From Chrysomallon squamiferum (taxonomy: Eukaryota > Mollusca > Gastropoda > Neomphalida > Peltospiridae), in contig CM022670.1 in assembly GCA_012295275.1 (NCBI GenBank), positions 13,850,583-13,914,582 of the forward strand: DNA of 64,000 nt. The letters are read 5' to 3'. Under the pieces are notes generated by a model. It saw only the letters and a list, made by a program, of their open reading frames with translations. It ran no database searches and was not told the DNA's origin. A program made the translations under genes and the position numbers. The first letter of the stretch is position 1. Each line of letters starts with the position of its first letter. This document shows positions 1 through 12,300 of the stretch, piece after piece.

Positions 1-344
1 CAGAGACACATAATTTTCTCTTCTTCGTTGTTTTTCTGTTGTTTTTTTTTTTTTTTTTTTTTGAAAAATCCCCAACTTCTTTTGTGCTTTCATCTAGCTG
101 ATTTTAGAAAAAAAATATATTGTGTGGTATTAAACTTTACACAGGAAGCAGCTGTTACTAAGCCTTTATAAGGTGGAAGGAAAGTAGTTTTTGTAGCTGA
201 AGGCAGGAAGAATTTTTTTTAAATGATTTTTATTTCAGTTCATTTAGTCTTGGAATGTCAAGCACTTGTAGTGTCAGTTTTCAGTTTTTACAAAAAATGT
301 TTTAAACAACTACTATTGTTACAAGAGATGTTATTAGTGCTACT

Positions 345-482
345 GAGAGTTACTACTCCTACTACTGCTGATGCTGTGTACTACTGCTCCTACCACTGCA
401 GCTGCTGCTACCACTAATACTATTAATGGTGCTGCTGCTGCTACTACTACTACTGCTGCTGCTGCTACTACTACTACTGTTC
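345..482. repeat. Imperfect CTA/CTG trinucleotide tract
   Basis: Interspersed runs of CTA and GCT triplets. Open frames on both strands (Ser-rich on minus, Thr/Ala-rich on plus) come from the triplet repeat and do not look like protein-coding sequence. Confidence 0.8.
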
Positions 483-1180
483 CATCCACTGCTAACAACT
501 GGTTTAACAAAGGTTATTGTATGTACATTGCTGTCTGTGGAATGATGTATACACATAAAATATCCACTGTTAGTGTTAATCAATTATGGTTAACTTAAAG
601 AAAGGCAGCACTAGATTTCTTCCCGAGTACTGTTAAATAACCGAACACATTTGAACTTAAAAACAATTCACACAAAGCATGTAAACATGACATTAAACAT
701 TCACAAATTATAATTTAAACAGTGATTAAGTAAGTGGCTTCAGTAACAGGAAATACAATATTGACAAATCTAATTAAATTGCACAGAATTCACTGATTAA
801 TGTGATACAGACCACACATGACAATGTCACGTTAACACGATAAAAATCATTTGTATCTGCTTTGATTACAAATATAACTACAACTGTTTTTAAATGAATT
901 ATAATTTTTATTATTATTCAAGTGATTAATACAGTTAACAACAACAACAATAGTAACAACCAAAATGCTACTACTACTACTACTACTAATAATACAATAA
1001 CAATAATAGTAACAACAAAAAAAATAATAATAATAATACAATTTTTTTTTTTTTTTATATAATGGAAACTGCTCTTGTCAAATGGTTAAAAACTGAAGAA
1101 AAAAAAGGAAAAAGAAATAATAATAATAATTAAAAATTAAAACAAATAAAATAAAATTAAGATAAAATAAACCACAAACA

Positions 1181-1680
1181 AAATGTACTCTAAGCATTAT
1201 AAAGGCGATCTTTAATTATTTGCAAAGAAAAAATTATTATGGCTAATTTAACTTTTTATAGGAATTCTTGGTCATTTGGAAAACAATGTGCTAATAGTTA
1301 TTATTGATTTGTGTGATATGCTTATTGATCAAATATTTTGAAGAAAACATGGCAAAACAAAACAACAACAAAGAAACAAAAAAGAAAAGAACTGCAAATA
1401 ATAATAGTAATAACAGTAATGAAAAAGGGATTCTTGAAAACTAAATCTGTCTAGTCAAATAGATGTACCTTAAAAATTCAAAAAAGAAATCATTACCAAC
1501 ACCATGTATTCTAATCATTATAACAGAACTATAAAAACTTTGTGAAAACAAAATTATTTTGGCTAATTTAATTACATTTATTGTAGAAAATGTTTGGTCA
1601 TTAGAAAATTATGTATCAATAGTTATTATTTAATTAATATGCTTGTTGGAGATATTGATCAAATAATTTAATGAAAACAT
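1181..1680. repeat. Diverged tandem duplication, spacing about 320 bp
   Basis: Copy 1 (about 1181-1352) and copy 2 (about 1501-1680) share the same order of words: a 'CTAAxCATTATAA' start, 'TTATxxTGGCTAATTTAA', a 'TTGGTCATT' block, 'AATAGTTATTATT', then 'ATTGATCAAATA' and 'GAAAACAT'. Many substitutions and small indels separate them, so the duplication is old. Confidence 0.6.
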
Positions 1681-3117
1681 TAATTACAAATAATGATAAT
1701 AAGGATAATCTACAAATATGTAAAATAAAGAAAACAATGATATTGTAAAACCCTTATCTGAACACACATAAAAAGAAAAAGAAAAAGAAAACTGTCTTCT
1801 TCTCTAGGTCTTAATCACTGGCACATTCCTGGTATCATTATGTAACCATTTTGTATTGATCTTTGCATTTCTGGCTTTCTCTGTCTTAACAGCTGATTAA
1901 ATACAAATTTTGTGGAATTTTCTTAAGCTATTTCCTTCTTGTGCAGCACTAGATGCTCGTGTAAATAAATTACTTGATAAATGAATTTCAGGACATTTTC
2001 TCTGGCTTAGGTTATATGACTTCCAAGTAAAGTCAGAGACTTGAACTAATTCCATTGACTAACTAGACCTTCCCACAGTGCTCCTTTTAAGCATAGATGT
2101 AATACAGTATATACATGATGACAAAGATCATACACTGCATGCAAGCATAATCTAATCCTTACCCTGCCAATACAAAAAAAAAAAAAACAATCTGAAACCT
2201 CCACGTAAACTGGATTTAGGACAAGAGACAGTTTTATTATTTCTTCATGGAATAGCTTCCTTACTGGTTTAAATTTGTGTGTTAAACAGGTTTCAAGAAA
2301 ATTTAGATTTTTTTTTTGTTTTAACTTTTAGCCATGAGGCAACATTCTGTTGCTGATTAAATTTGAAATGTATGGCTGATATTTTTATAGCTGATTAATT
2401 CTGAAAGTTACTTTTATTGATCACTGTTAAGTATTTTAATTCTTAAAAAATTGTTAAAATCATAATATGTAGTCTGTTGTAAGTAATGTCTTTACAGAAA
2501 AACTCTGTGTGTGTATGTGTGTATCTTCCTATTTTTCTGTATTTCATTATTTATCTTCAACAGTGAAATTCACACCCTAAAAAACGGTTTGAAAAGTGGA
2601 TTTGAAATGTCCTTCATTTTAGTTTACAATTTCACATTTCAGGAAATGAAATACCCACACTGACATGTTTGTTACTCGAGGAATATATTCAATAAAATGC
2701 TGCAGAGAAGTGGTAAAAAATATAAAATGCTGTTCTATAATTCAATTTGTATACTGAAATAATTTTTAAATTTGGAATATTTTTTTCCTAAATTGGCTAT
2801 CCTATATTTAAATTATGTTTATTTATAAATTCTTGTAAAGGATGAGAAACTGAGCATGTTTTGTCAAAGTATTTGGACTGTCATATTTATATAAATAAAT
2901 ATACTTTTTATTTTAAAAATCATCTTGATGGTATTAATGAATTATTCACTGGTTTTCATCAGTCTGTTGTTTTAAAAAAATGTATCATTAATCATTTAAT
3001 GTATAAACTAAGACGTCATGAATATTAAACAAATGAATAAATTAACATCTATGATATTGCAAACACTACCAGGTGTTATTAAATTGAAACGTCATGCATT
3101 AGAATTTTTTAATGATT

Positions 3118-3118
<1 letters not shown>

Positions 3119-3150
<32 letters not shown>

Positions 3151-3165
3151 TATATATATATATGT
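3119..3165. repeat. A30 run followed by short TA repeat
   Basis: Thirty consecutive A bases at 3119-3148, then TGTATATATATATATG. I saw no retroposon body or target-site duplication next to it, so a simple repeat is the safest call. Confidence 0.8.
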
Positions 3166-3779
3166 AAAATAAAAAAAATAAAAATAAAATAAAAATAATA
3201 AAATAAAAGATAAAGATAAAAAGGAAACTTTAAAAAAATGTTTTTATTAAATAAATTATTTAAAGATTCCAAAAGAAAAAGCAAATCATGAATTTATAAT
3301 AAAAATGATCCTTTCGAAGAAATTTGGTGAACCCATAACTAATGAAGTTGGGCTTATCTTTTAAACCTTATATTTTGTATAAAAAGGAATGGTATCAAAA
3401 TAAACATTACAACTTAAGGCATATGAATCTTTCAATCTGCAGTCACATTTTGGAATGAATCCACATATGAATGGAACTGTCATACTGTCATGAATATATT
3501 ATTACTGTCATTAATGGTTTATAATTAACAAAAATAGCTTTCATTTAAAATATAAACAATAATGTTAAAAATTTATTAGTTTGCTATACTTGAATTCACA
3601 TCACCAGATCTATACATTTCAGTTAAGTGAAACATAACTGGAATAAGAAATAATGGTGTGGTGAAGTTGAGTAAGTAGTTGTGCTTGCAGATGATATAGA
3701 AATAGTGGGGTTATTAGAACGTGAATACAGTTATAACACAATGAAGATTGAGTAAATCATTTAGCATAACACATTTAGA

Positions 3780-4060
3780 GCATGCAATGACTGTGCAGTA
3801 TGTAGCAAATTGAATAATCTCTTAAATTTATAATACAGTAAGTCCATGCAATTATTGTTCAGCTTGCAGTAAATTATGTACACTGTTAAACATGTAACAC
3901 AATTAGACTATGAAATTACTGTGTATCCTGAAGTAAATTGTTACATTATAACACAAGCAGACTATGAAATAACTGTATAGCCTGCAGTAGATCAAGTTAA
4001 GTGTTAAAAATATAATAGAATTACACTATGAAATAACTGCACAACTTGTAATAAAAAAAT
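3780..4060. repeat. Degenerate minisatellite, period about 64 bp, about 5 copies
   Basis: The word 'ATGxAATxACTGTxxAG/C' followed by a 'GCAGTAAAT'-like block recurs with starts near 3782, 3846, 3910, 3964 and 4028. Spacings are 64, 64, 54 and 64 bp. The copies are strongly diverged. It lies in the PGM2-like intron 2. Confidence 0.65.
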
Positions 4061-4568
4061 TAATAAAGCTTTATATTATAAGTGTAAGACAGCTATATGA
4101 TTTTGAAACAAGAAACCTGCTATCATCATTTCATGTGATAGTCTTACTTTTTTATGAAGAAGGGACAATTCTGCTAGATCTTCTCTTTGCTTTACATACT
4201 CATTGTACCGACTGGACTGAAAAATAGCTCTAATGGAACACCAAATAATATCTTTTCTAGTAATTTGCTAGATCTTGCACCTAGAATCATCATAAAACTG
4301 TAAAAAAAAAAACCCACCTTTTAAAAGCACTTAATTAATACATTTGGTTTTGTACAAAACTGAATGCCTGCATTTACAATTTATTTAAGAAATAATTAAC
4401 TTCACCATCAGGGTGTGAAATCAGCACTTGCCTGACACATGATGTGGATCTAATATTTTTGTCTGGCAAATTTAACAAAACAATAACACAGTGGGTGGGT
4501 ACTGGTTTGCAGCAATGCTTTGACACTAGCACATTGCATGCTCAACTATCCATACATTTACTTCATAC

Positions 4569-4668
4569 CTGCAGTTCCAAATTCCATTCTTTTTAGTAAT
4601 TTTTGTTTGAGTGCATCAACATCTTTCTTCTCGGCAAGGTTTAAAATTTCATCTCTCGTATCTTTGTT
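4569..4668 (-). CDS. PGM2: PGM2-like coding exon 2
   Basis: Acceptor TTTGCAG ends at 4669. The exon codes NKDTRDEI..., ending MEFGTA plus the first base of the next Gly codon, with donor GTATGA at 4568. FGTAG is the family hallmark and confirms frame and strand. Confidence 0.87.
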
Positions 4669-5657
4669 CTGCAAATACAATTTGTAAAAACAGTCTTACT
4701 ACCTTCTTGAATGTTTCTAGTCATAGTTAAGGTGGACATATATCTATAACTATTACTTTAAGTCATAATAATCTGAGTTACAGCATAATTTTTTCTGGTC
4801 CAGTTCAAAGTCTTGGTACTGTTTTTTCTACTATGGTTCAACTTTATGCTGTCAGACAGACACAAGTATAAATTTCAGTAATGAAGAAATCATTACAGAT
4901 TTATGGTACCAGCAGAATAAGTTATTTTACCCCTGTATCAAAGAGAAAGGAGGTATTGGTTCCATATTATTAAACTTAAACAAAGGATGACATATTCATA
5001 TGGACTAGAATTACTTTTTTTGCTATCAGAGTATTTTAATGTAAGTATATGGCTGTAAGCAACAAACAGTGATAACATGTGTCAATATTCTCAACACTTT
5101 TAAGAGAAGATCCCTCTCACTGGCTTAACCTTGCATATAAATTCAAAACTGATACACCTCCAACTAACTTGATAGTTTATAGGTCCACGGGATGTGCATT
5201 TCACTTAGTTTTAAACACTTTTACAAACAACATTTAAAAACTTATTCACATGTAACAGAATGTCAATTAACTTGTTCCATTCTGCACTGGCTGAGGGATG
5301 AAATAAAAATAAAATGTTCAGATTTTGTTAGTTCTGCATTATTAATTGCTGACTAAATAAATAAAATATCATTATTCAGAAGGGATTATAATTATATATA
5401 AGTGGCTTAAAATTAAATTAAAAATACAACTGTCTTATCACAGTGCATATACAAAATAATAATAATAATAATAATATTACTTATTTCGTTTTTCATTTTC
5501 ATTCCTGTCATTTATTTATTGCCTAATAATTTATTTATTATGCATCTTACTACTGCTTTAGGGTGAAACCACGCGTATCGCGTCATGTGGTCCATACCTT
5601 ATCCCAGGATAACCACTCATTTATCTTAGCATCTAGTTCTCGATCTCCAGTTGCCAT
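4569..5657 (-). CDS. PGM2: PGM2-family phosphopentomutase / phosphoglucomutase, N-terminal part (exons 1-2)
   Basis: The PGM2/PGM2L1 family comprises cytosolic alpha-D-phosphohexomutases. PGM2 interconverts ribose-1-P and ribose-5-P and also acts on glucose-1-P; PGM2L1 makes glucose-1,6-bisphosphate. The two exons join in phase to give residues 1-53 and the first base of codon 54. Features visible are INEWLSWDK near the N terminus (compare the WLRWDKN block of animal PGM2), an acidic/basic helix with DVDALKQKL, and the family signature RMEFGTAG at the end. Exon 1 is 60 nt (phase 0 out) and exon 2 is 100 nt (phase 1 out). The start has a strong context (ACCATGG). The catalytic phosphoserine loop and sugar-binding domains lie outside the window, so PGM2 and PGM2L1 type cannot be separated. 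Head to head with the STARD10-like gene. Confidence 0.85.
5598..5657 (-). CDS. PGM2: PGM2-like coding exon 1
   Basis: ATG at 5657-5655, 20 codons ending WLSWDK, then donor GTATGG at 5597. Start context is ACCATGG. Confidence 0.85.
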
Positions 5658-6165
5658 GGTGTTCTGTCTAAAAGTATCGATAATGATATGATTATTTAAC
5701 GAAAACGAAAAGTATGAATTATAAGAATAGTGTTAGATTTTAGACTGTTATGAAATCGTCTGCTTTAGAGTGCCGTCACAGACTTGAACTTATTAAATGA
5801 AGAAGGTACGTCTATTTCACCGTCTGAAAAATGTCAACAGTCAAGGCCAGTCGGTACATACAGTATGTCGTAAATATTAAAGGTAAATAATTTTAATTAC
5901 CCTAATCGTTGTCAAAAATACGTATTCAATATAATAACATTATTTCGTGCAATCCAGTGACTAAATAATATTAAGCAATTATGTTATAGTCTATTTTGCG
6001 ACATACTGATCATAAGACTTAGAACAATTTCCGTTATGTGAACTGTCGAGTCAACACACCTGACAGGTGGTCAGAGATTTATCTTCAGTGAAAGATTCAA
6101 TTGTATCGTGTATGTAATAGTAAATATTTTCTTAAATTTTACCAACGAAATACTGTGGATCAGTT
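5658..6165. promoter_or_regulatory. Candidate bidirectional promoter, PGM2-like / STARD10-like
   Basis: 508 bp separate the two divergent start codons. The interval contains several CpGs (for example around 5771-5850) in an otherwise CpG-poor window, and there is no open frame between the genes. 5' UTRs and perhaps transcription starts of both genes must lie here unless there are upstream non-coding exons. No confident TATA box was assigned. Confidence 0.55.
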
Positions 6166-6321
6166 ATGGAGGTGGGAAAGATAAAAATAGCAGAAGATGA
6201 AGATTTTAGAAGACTTAAATCGATGTGTATTAACCATGATGATTGGAAGTTAGAAATCAACAAGCACAACACAGCAGTTTGGACAAAAATGAACGATGTG
6301 TCGTCATTCAAAATGGTTAAG
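6166..6321 (+). CDS. STARD10: STARD10-like exon 1
   Basis: Codons 1-52, from MEVGKIKI to SFKMVK, phase 0, donor GTTCGT at 6322. An in-frame TAA lies 33 nt upstream of the ATG. Confidence 0.9.
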
Positions 6322-9300
6322 GTTCGTAGATATTTAAATTTAATTAGTTTTAATTAAATTTGTTGGCTGACTACATTAAGTTTAGTTTGGGTGTATTCTT
6401 CACTTCGTAAGAGTAAACAAATATTCGGAACTGACATAACGGTTTTGAGACGAGTTGGCATTTTTAACAAATTTGAAAATGAACACTTTGTGACAAATGT
6501 AGCTGATCCTAGAAGAGCAATGAATAATTGAGAAAAACATTGATACAGGATTTTTTATGTTTAAAACGCAGAAGATCTCACCACTTCTTGACATTTTGTA
6601 AATTGATTTTAAATAAAGAATCGTTTTTAAAAAGAAAAATGGGTGTGGTCGGCAATACATTTTTTTTTCTTCTCTTTTTTCTTTTTCATATTATTGTTTT
6701 AATTATAGATAAATGATAATCATTCACTGTACTGCTTATATTAACACCACAGTAACTGTAAGTTTATAACATATATTTTAATTTATTCATAATTTTCTCT
6801 CATATGAAGAGATCAGACACAGAAGCTGATCACTGTTGTAACCACTGAGACTAAGTTAACAGTATCAAACAGTAGCATATACAAACCTGTTTCTGAAAAA
6901 CTAATTAATTTTGTGAAAAAAATCCTGATAATTTCAATGATACATACCATCTAAGTTGTCATTTCAGTGCAGAAAAAGATAAATGCCAAACCACTTTTTA
7001 CACAAAAACTGATATTCATTATGTCAAATCAGAGTGCAGTTTTGATCTCATCTGATTTATATTTAGTCTTGTCAGAAAATTTTGAGGAAATGAAGACACC
7101 TGAAAATAAGATTTAACGTCTAGTGTTTTTGTTTAGTAGCCAAATATGTCATATCTGCATGCTTTTGTATTATTATGAATTATGTGAGAATAGAAGACCT
7201 ATTCTATTACAGATAGTTTCACAATGTTAACTACTTACTGTTTTTTTAAAATTTAGTATCATAATATATGTATATCACAGTCTTAATAACACATGTATCT
7301 ATTTTAAAGTTACTTGTTTTTTGAAATTATTATTAATAAGAGAATACATTTGTAACCGTACCAAAAAGGAATTATTTGATCATCTTGGAAGCTTTTGGTC
7401 CCTTTATTTTTTGTTTTGATAGCACCATTAGATGATTAATAGATTGGTATTACTGAATTAAGTTTTCTGTTGAAATCACTGTGTTGCTTTACATTTGTGT
7501 GTGAAGTTGTCGTTTTTGCACAATATCATCTTACAGTTTTAGCAGCTTTTGCTTTAGAAATCTGACAGAATCATTACAAAAGGAATGTTTAATAAGTGAT
7601 GATTTTGAAAATATGATATATAGGTAGTTTATTGTAAGTATGAGATAATAATTTGGTAGACTTACCTTTTTGAGCCTAGTAAAATAAATTTGTTTTAAAA
7701 TAAAATAAATAAGAATGAATTATTAGGTTTTGCATCTCAAAATTTCACACACCCACACACATATGCACGAACATAAATTATGAGAAAAATACAGAATACT
7801 TTATGAATTCAGTTAATAGTTTCTGTCAGAAATTTATAATCAATTAAACTACTCCTTAATATTAATGACTAAATTAATGTGTTCACCAAATTTAGCCACA
7901 TTAGTCATTTAAATATCTTCTGTAAGACTAAACTGTATTTTTCTGATAGCATGTGCAGAAAGCTAGCCCTGCTGAGACTTTTAAATGTTTATAATTTTAT
8001 ACTTGGTCTGGTCTTGATTAGTGGTTGATTTCGTAACAGAATGGGTAGACCGTGAAATGACATCTAAATAACCATGAGAAATGAACTACTGTTATCTCTC
8101 AATTAAAATGTCACAGGTAACTGGTCAATTTTATGCTCGCTGAAGGTTTGATTAAATCAATACAGATGTGGTAATAAGCAAAATGAAAAGAATAGAAAAA
8201 TACAACACCACTGCTGCTGTTTTTACTTTTCTTATAACTGTTTTAATGGTAAAATCCATACTGTGAACAGAACTACAGTGACATTATTAAGTGTATATCA
8301 CTAAAGTATATTGAAATATATAATAATGAATTTTTAAATACCATTATCAAGCTTCATAAGTTTCTAAAGATTCATGGAAGATTTCATTTTGTCCTTTTTG
8401 TTTTCTTTATTCATGTCTTTATAATAAAGATAAATAATGAAAAAAAGTAAGAAATGAAGATATAAAAATTAAATATTCCATTCAGAGCTCTCGTATATAG
8501 ATATTTTTTCAGTGGTGCATGGAGATGAGTTTATGAATGATCCTTTGTTGTTAATTATTCACACGGATGGGCTATGGATAACAGCTGTATGTTTTCTCAC
8601 TTAGAAAGTATCATAATGGTTTCTCTACCTAACAACTCTTTACAAAGAGCTATCGATAAGCAAATTATTCTTCAGAAATTTTGGTCAGTAAAAGCACATT
8701 TTTTTTATGTATGTGACTGCTTTCCTCTTATATGGAAGTGCCATGCTTATTAATTATTTACTGATATTTAGTTGTTTAAAAAAACAAATTATTATTAGTA
8801 TTTTAATATATTTTACATATATCTATATCTCTCACCATATATAAACCTTTTTTTTTAAATAATATATTCTAATGTACCAATTAAAACATTTATCAAAAGT
8901 AATGGATTTGTTTTTTATCGATTAAAATTAACTCTAGGATATAAAGTAAAAAAAATACATATAAAAATGAAAAATCAATACTTTCTAATTTCACATTTAA
9001 CACTTTATTTGATAACTTTTAAATGGAGCAGAAACAACAACAGTGACATTTTTCAGTTTTATATTAAATGCTATTTTTACCAGTTTAATAAAATACAACA
9101 AAAACACTGTGACAATAACGTTTTTAAAATTTTGCAGATTAAAAGAACTTTCAAAAGCAATTACTAGTTGTATAATTTATTTATTTAATTTTTTTTTTTT
9201 TTGGTTTGATTTGCAGGTGCAAGCCCTTTACAATGATGTAGATGCTGCTACAGTTTATGATGTTCTGCATGATCCAGAGTTTCGCAAAACATGGGATACA

Positions 9301-12300
9301 ACGATGTGTGAAGGTTACGAAATCTGTGTCATTAACCCTAACAATGACATAGGTTATTATGCATGTGAGTGTTAACTGTATTTATAATGTAATTGTGGAA
9401 GAATAAGTGTAGGTTTAAAGAAACCTTGACATTTTATTATTATTTTTATTTTTTCTCTTACAATACACACATACATACATATTCATGTGTGTGTGTATGT
9501 GTGTGTGTGTGTGTGTGCAATAAGATGACAGAAAAATGAACAAATACTGGTTTAATGGAACACCTTAAAACAAACCATTTTATTATTTTGTTATTAATAT
9601 CAGCTGACTCATTAATGTGTTTTTCTTTTTAATATTGTGCCATTAAAGTTGTAATAGTGTCTTGTTAAAATTAGAAGATGGCTTTTTATTATTGAGAACA
9701 TTAGTCATTTTAAATAATATAGAGTGTACATTACTTAACACTGCCACATTTAATAGACCAACATGAAATAAATGGTATTTTCTGTGTGTGATTCTTGGAA
9801 AATAGCACTGGGGTCTTTCTTGCTGTTAATCTTGTGGTTGCAGTAGATTTCTTCTTGTTATATTTATGGCATGTAACCATATGTATGGTCCCATGAAATG
9901 AGAGATTAAAAATATGTTGAGTGCATCCTTAAATAAAATATGTTTTTTTTCCCTCCTGTGTGTAATAAATGAGGTATGGCTGTGCAGTTGGTGTGTGCAT
10001 CAGTGAAGAGACTAATATGTGTGAGTTCAGTGATGGTCCATAGAACACTAGAATAAATAATTTCATCTTATGGTAACTGAATTAAATGTTAAATTGAAAA
10101 TGTTAATGTCTGTAATTTTCGCCTCAAGTGTGAAATATTTTTATGCCGCTATACTGGGAAAAGGTCTTAATGAAACTTCTGTGTTTAATTAGTCTTACTG
10201 CTTTGGAGAAGGTAGGAAACAGCACAGTAGTAACATTCTTCCTGATGTATGATTGATTTAGAATTGATTTTCAATGGTGGCACCATTCACTGTTTCTTTG
10301 TCTCGTTTATTATTTTAGAACTGATGTAAGAAACATTTTGGTTTGTATTGTCCTTGCTGTGGCATAATTCATATAAAATATCTCTTGCAACTGATGAGAA
10401 AGAAAAGCTTATGACATGCTGATAGTGGCTTTATTTTTCCATCTGTGTGATCTTTAACAATATTTCTCATGTATGTAACTGAAGATTTAAATGTGTTGTA
10501 AAAGGAAACATTATCTCTTCTTAATTTTTTGATTAATGTAGTAGAACAACTGAAATATTAGATAAAAAGACTTATTTACACAAGAATATTTTGCAGAAGC
10601 TATTTTGATTTGCATAACATGTATTTCTCTTTCTTCATAATAAAAAAAATTAAAAAATAAAACTTATTGTGAATTTTGAGAAATAGAAAGTGGCACTGGT
10701 AAGTAAAAAAGAATATATATATGTTTAACAGATTTAAGATCTGAATTTTTCTGAATGATCCTTGCTAATCATAATATCGTTACTTTTTTGATAGGTTAAA
10801 TTTACCTATACTCTCTTGTGTCTTCTATCAACCATTGTGAATGCATTTGCTTTACAAGATTGTTACATGTTAAAAAAAGTATTGCAGTGGGAATTGTAAT
10901 GTTTGTACTAGCAATAAAAATACGTTGTTACATTGCAGGCATTAACCATTCAGTAAATCTTTTACAAAAGGTAAATTAGTTGTGCAAAATAAAGGGCTTT
11001 GCCAATGCACAAATAAAATGATCATTCATGCAACTTGTGCAGGCCAATATAATATTCATTCTTCTTATAATCTTCAGTGGTTTTCACATACAGTAAAAAT
11101 AACTAGCAAGACAAGTATTATGGTCCATGTATTAATTATTTATTATTTTTATAAAGCTTCTTGCATTCTGTATTGGTTTCCAAATTAATTAACATTTCAA
11201 CAATGCAAAATGGACATTGCATGAACTGATTAAGGCTCGGCAAACAAGCAAACAAAAATTCTGTAGCTCTTTAGAACAACATTTACCTGATAGAGACAGC
11301 AGATCACAATATCAGTTTGACATTATGAAATATAATTTTAAAAAGATAATTTTACCACTGGGCTCTTTTACACAGAAGATTGCAGCATGATTTTTCTTAC
11401 CACTTGACACAGTTCTGTAGCAGCAGTGTGGCTAAGCCAACAGATCACAGAATCAGTTTTACTTTGTATCATCATTGGATAAGTTTTTTTAAAGTTTTTT
11501 TTTTTATTAACTTCATGTAGTTTTGTGATTTGTATGATTAATGCATAGAATATGCCCTGACACATCTGCTAGCTGGGATATCTGGTTAACAGGCCAATGA
11601 CAGATATGTTTGTATCTTCAGTTGATAAGAGCCTAGTCTAATGGTGACTAAGTTGCAACATACATTCATGTCACGTCATTGTTTGTTGATGATATTTTGA
11701 AACACCAGAGCTGAGATGCCAGACTGCTTCATTTGTCATTGTTTTTTGAAAACTGAATATGTAGTCTTTTTTTTTTTATATATGTTAGCTGATTCAGTAA
11801 CATATTGCACTGCTACAAATATTGAATGTCAGTAAAAAAAAAAAAAAATAATTTTATTTAGGTTATTATATCATAATTATCACCAGGAAGTGAAGCAGAT
11901 AAATTCATTTAAAATATTCAGAGATAAATTTTCAGTATTTTAGAAAAAAACCCACTAACATATTCAACAAAGAAGCATTAATGTATGTTCATTTTAAATT
12001 TCTCCATGTCGGCTGTATGCTATAATGAAAATTCTTATTATTATTGGCTTTTTGTAAATAGTTTAATGGTTGTGATTTCAAGCTTATTTTATTACTTGTG
12101 TTTGAATTTGATTATTTGACAAATTCTAACTGCTGAGGTTTAATGCTGTTACAGAAATCATCTGATAGCCAGCCAGCCACACATGACTTGTAACATATGT
12201 AAGATATTAGCCAAGAAAATCTTATTGATTTATTGCACAATATTGTATGCTCTTATGGCTAGTGTAAGCAGTTGAAAGGGTTCCTTAGTTTATTTTTCTT

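Larger units (their letters stand above)
1..4568 (-). other. PGM2-like intron 2 (partial), repeat-rich, no further exon seen
   Basis: This is the intron downstream of the second PGM2-like coding exon; it continues beyond the left edge. I looked on the minus strand for the next conserved block of the family, the sequence that should follow FGTAG, and did not find it. The stretch holds a CTA/CTG trinucleotide tract near 345-482, AAT and CTA tracts near 960-1045, a diverged duplication (1181-1680), a 30-base A run followed by TA repeats (3119-3165) and a degenerate 64-bp array (about 3780-4060). Short ORFs over the trinucleotide tracts are compositional. Confidence 0.6.

Noticed and set aside
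362-598. Ser-rich minus-strand and Thr/Ala-rich plus-strand open frames
   Set aside because: Both arise from CTA/CTG triplets; there are no splice signals and no family resemblance.
3119-3148. Poly(A) tail of a processed retrogene
   Set aside because: No coding body or target-site duplication upstream; simple A run followed by TA repeats.
1-4500. Third coding exon of the PGM2-like gene
   Set aside because: I searched for the conserved block after FGTAG on the minus strand and did not find it; the exon probably lies beyond the left edge.
10982-11188. 68-codon plus-strand ORF in STARD10 intron 2
   Set aside because: No recognised domain, no acceptor/donor pair in phase, composition like the surrounding intron.
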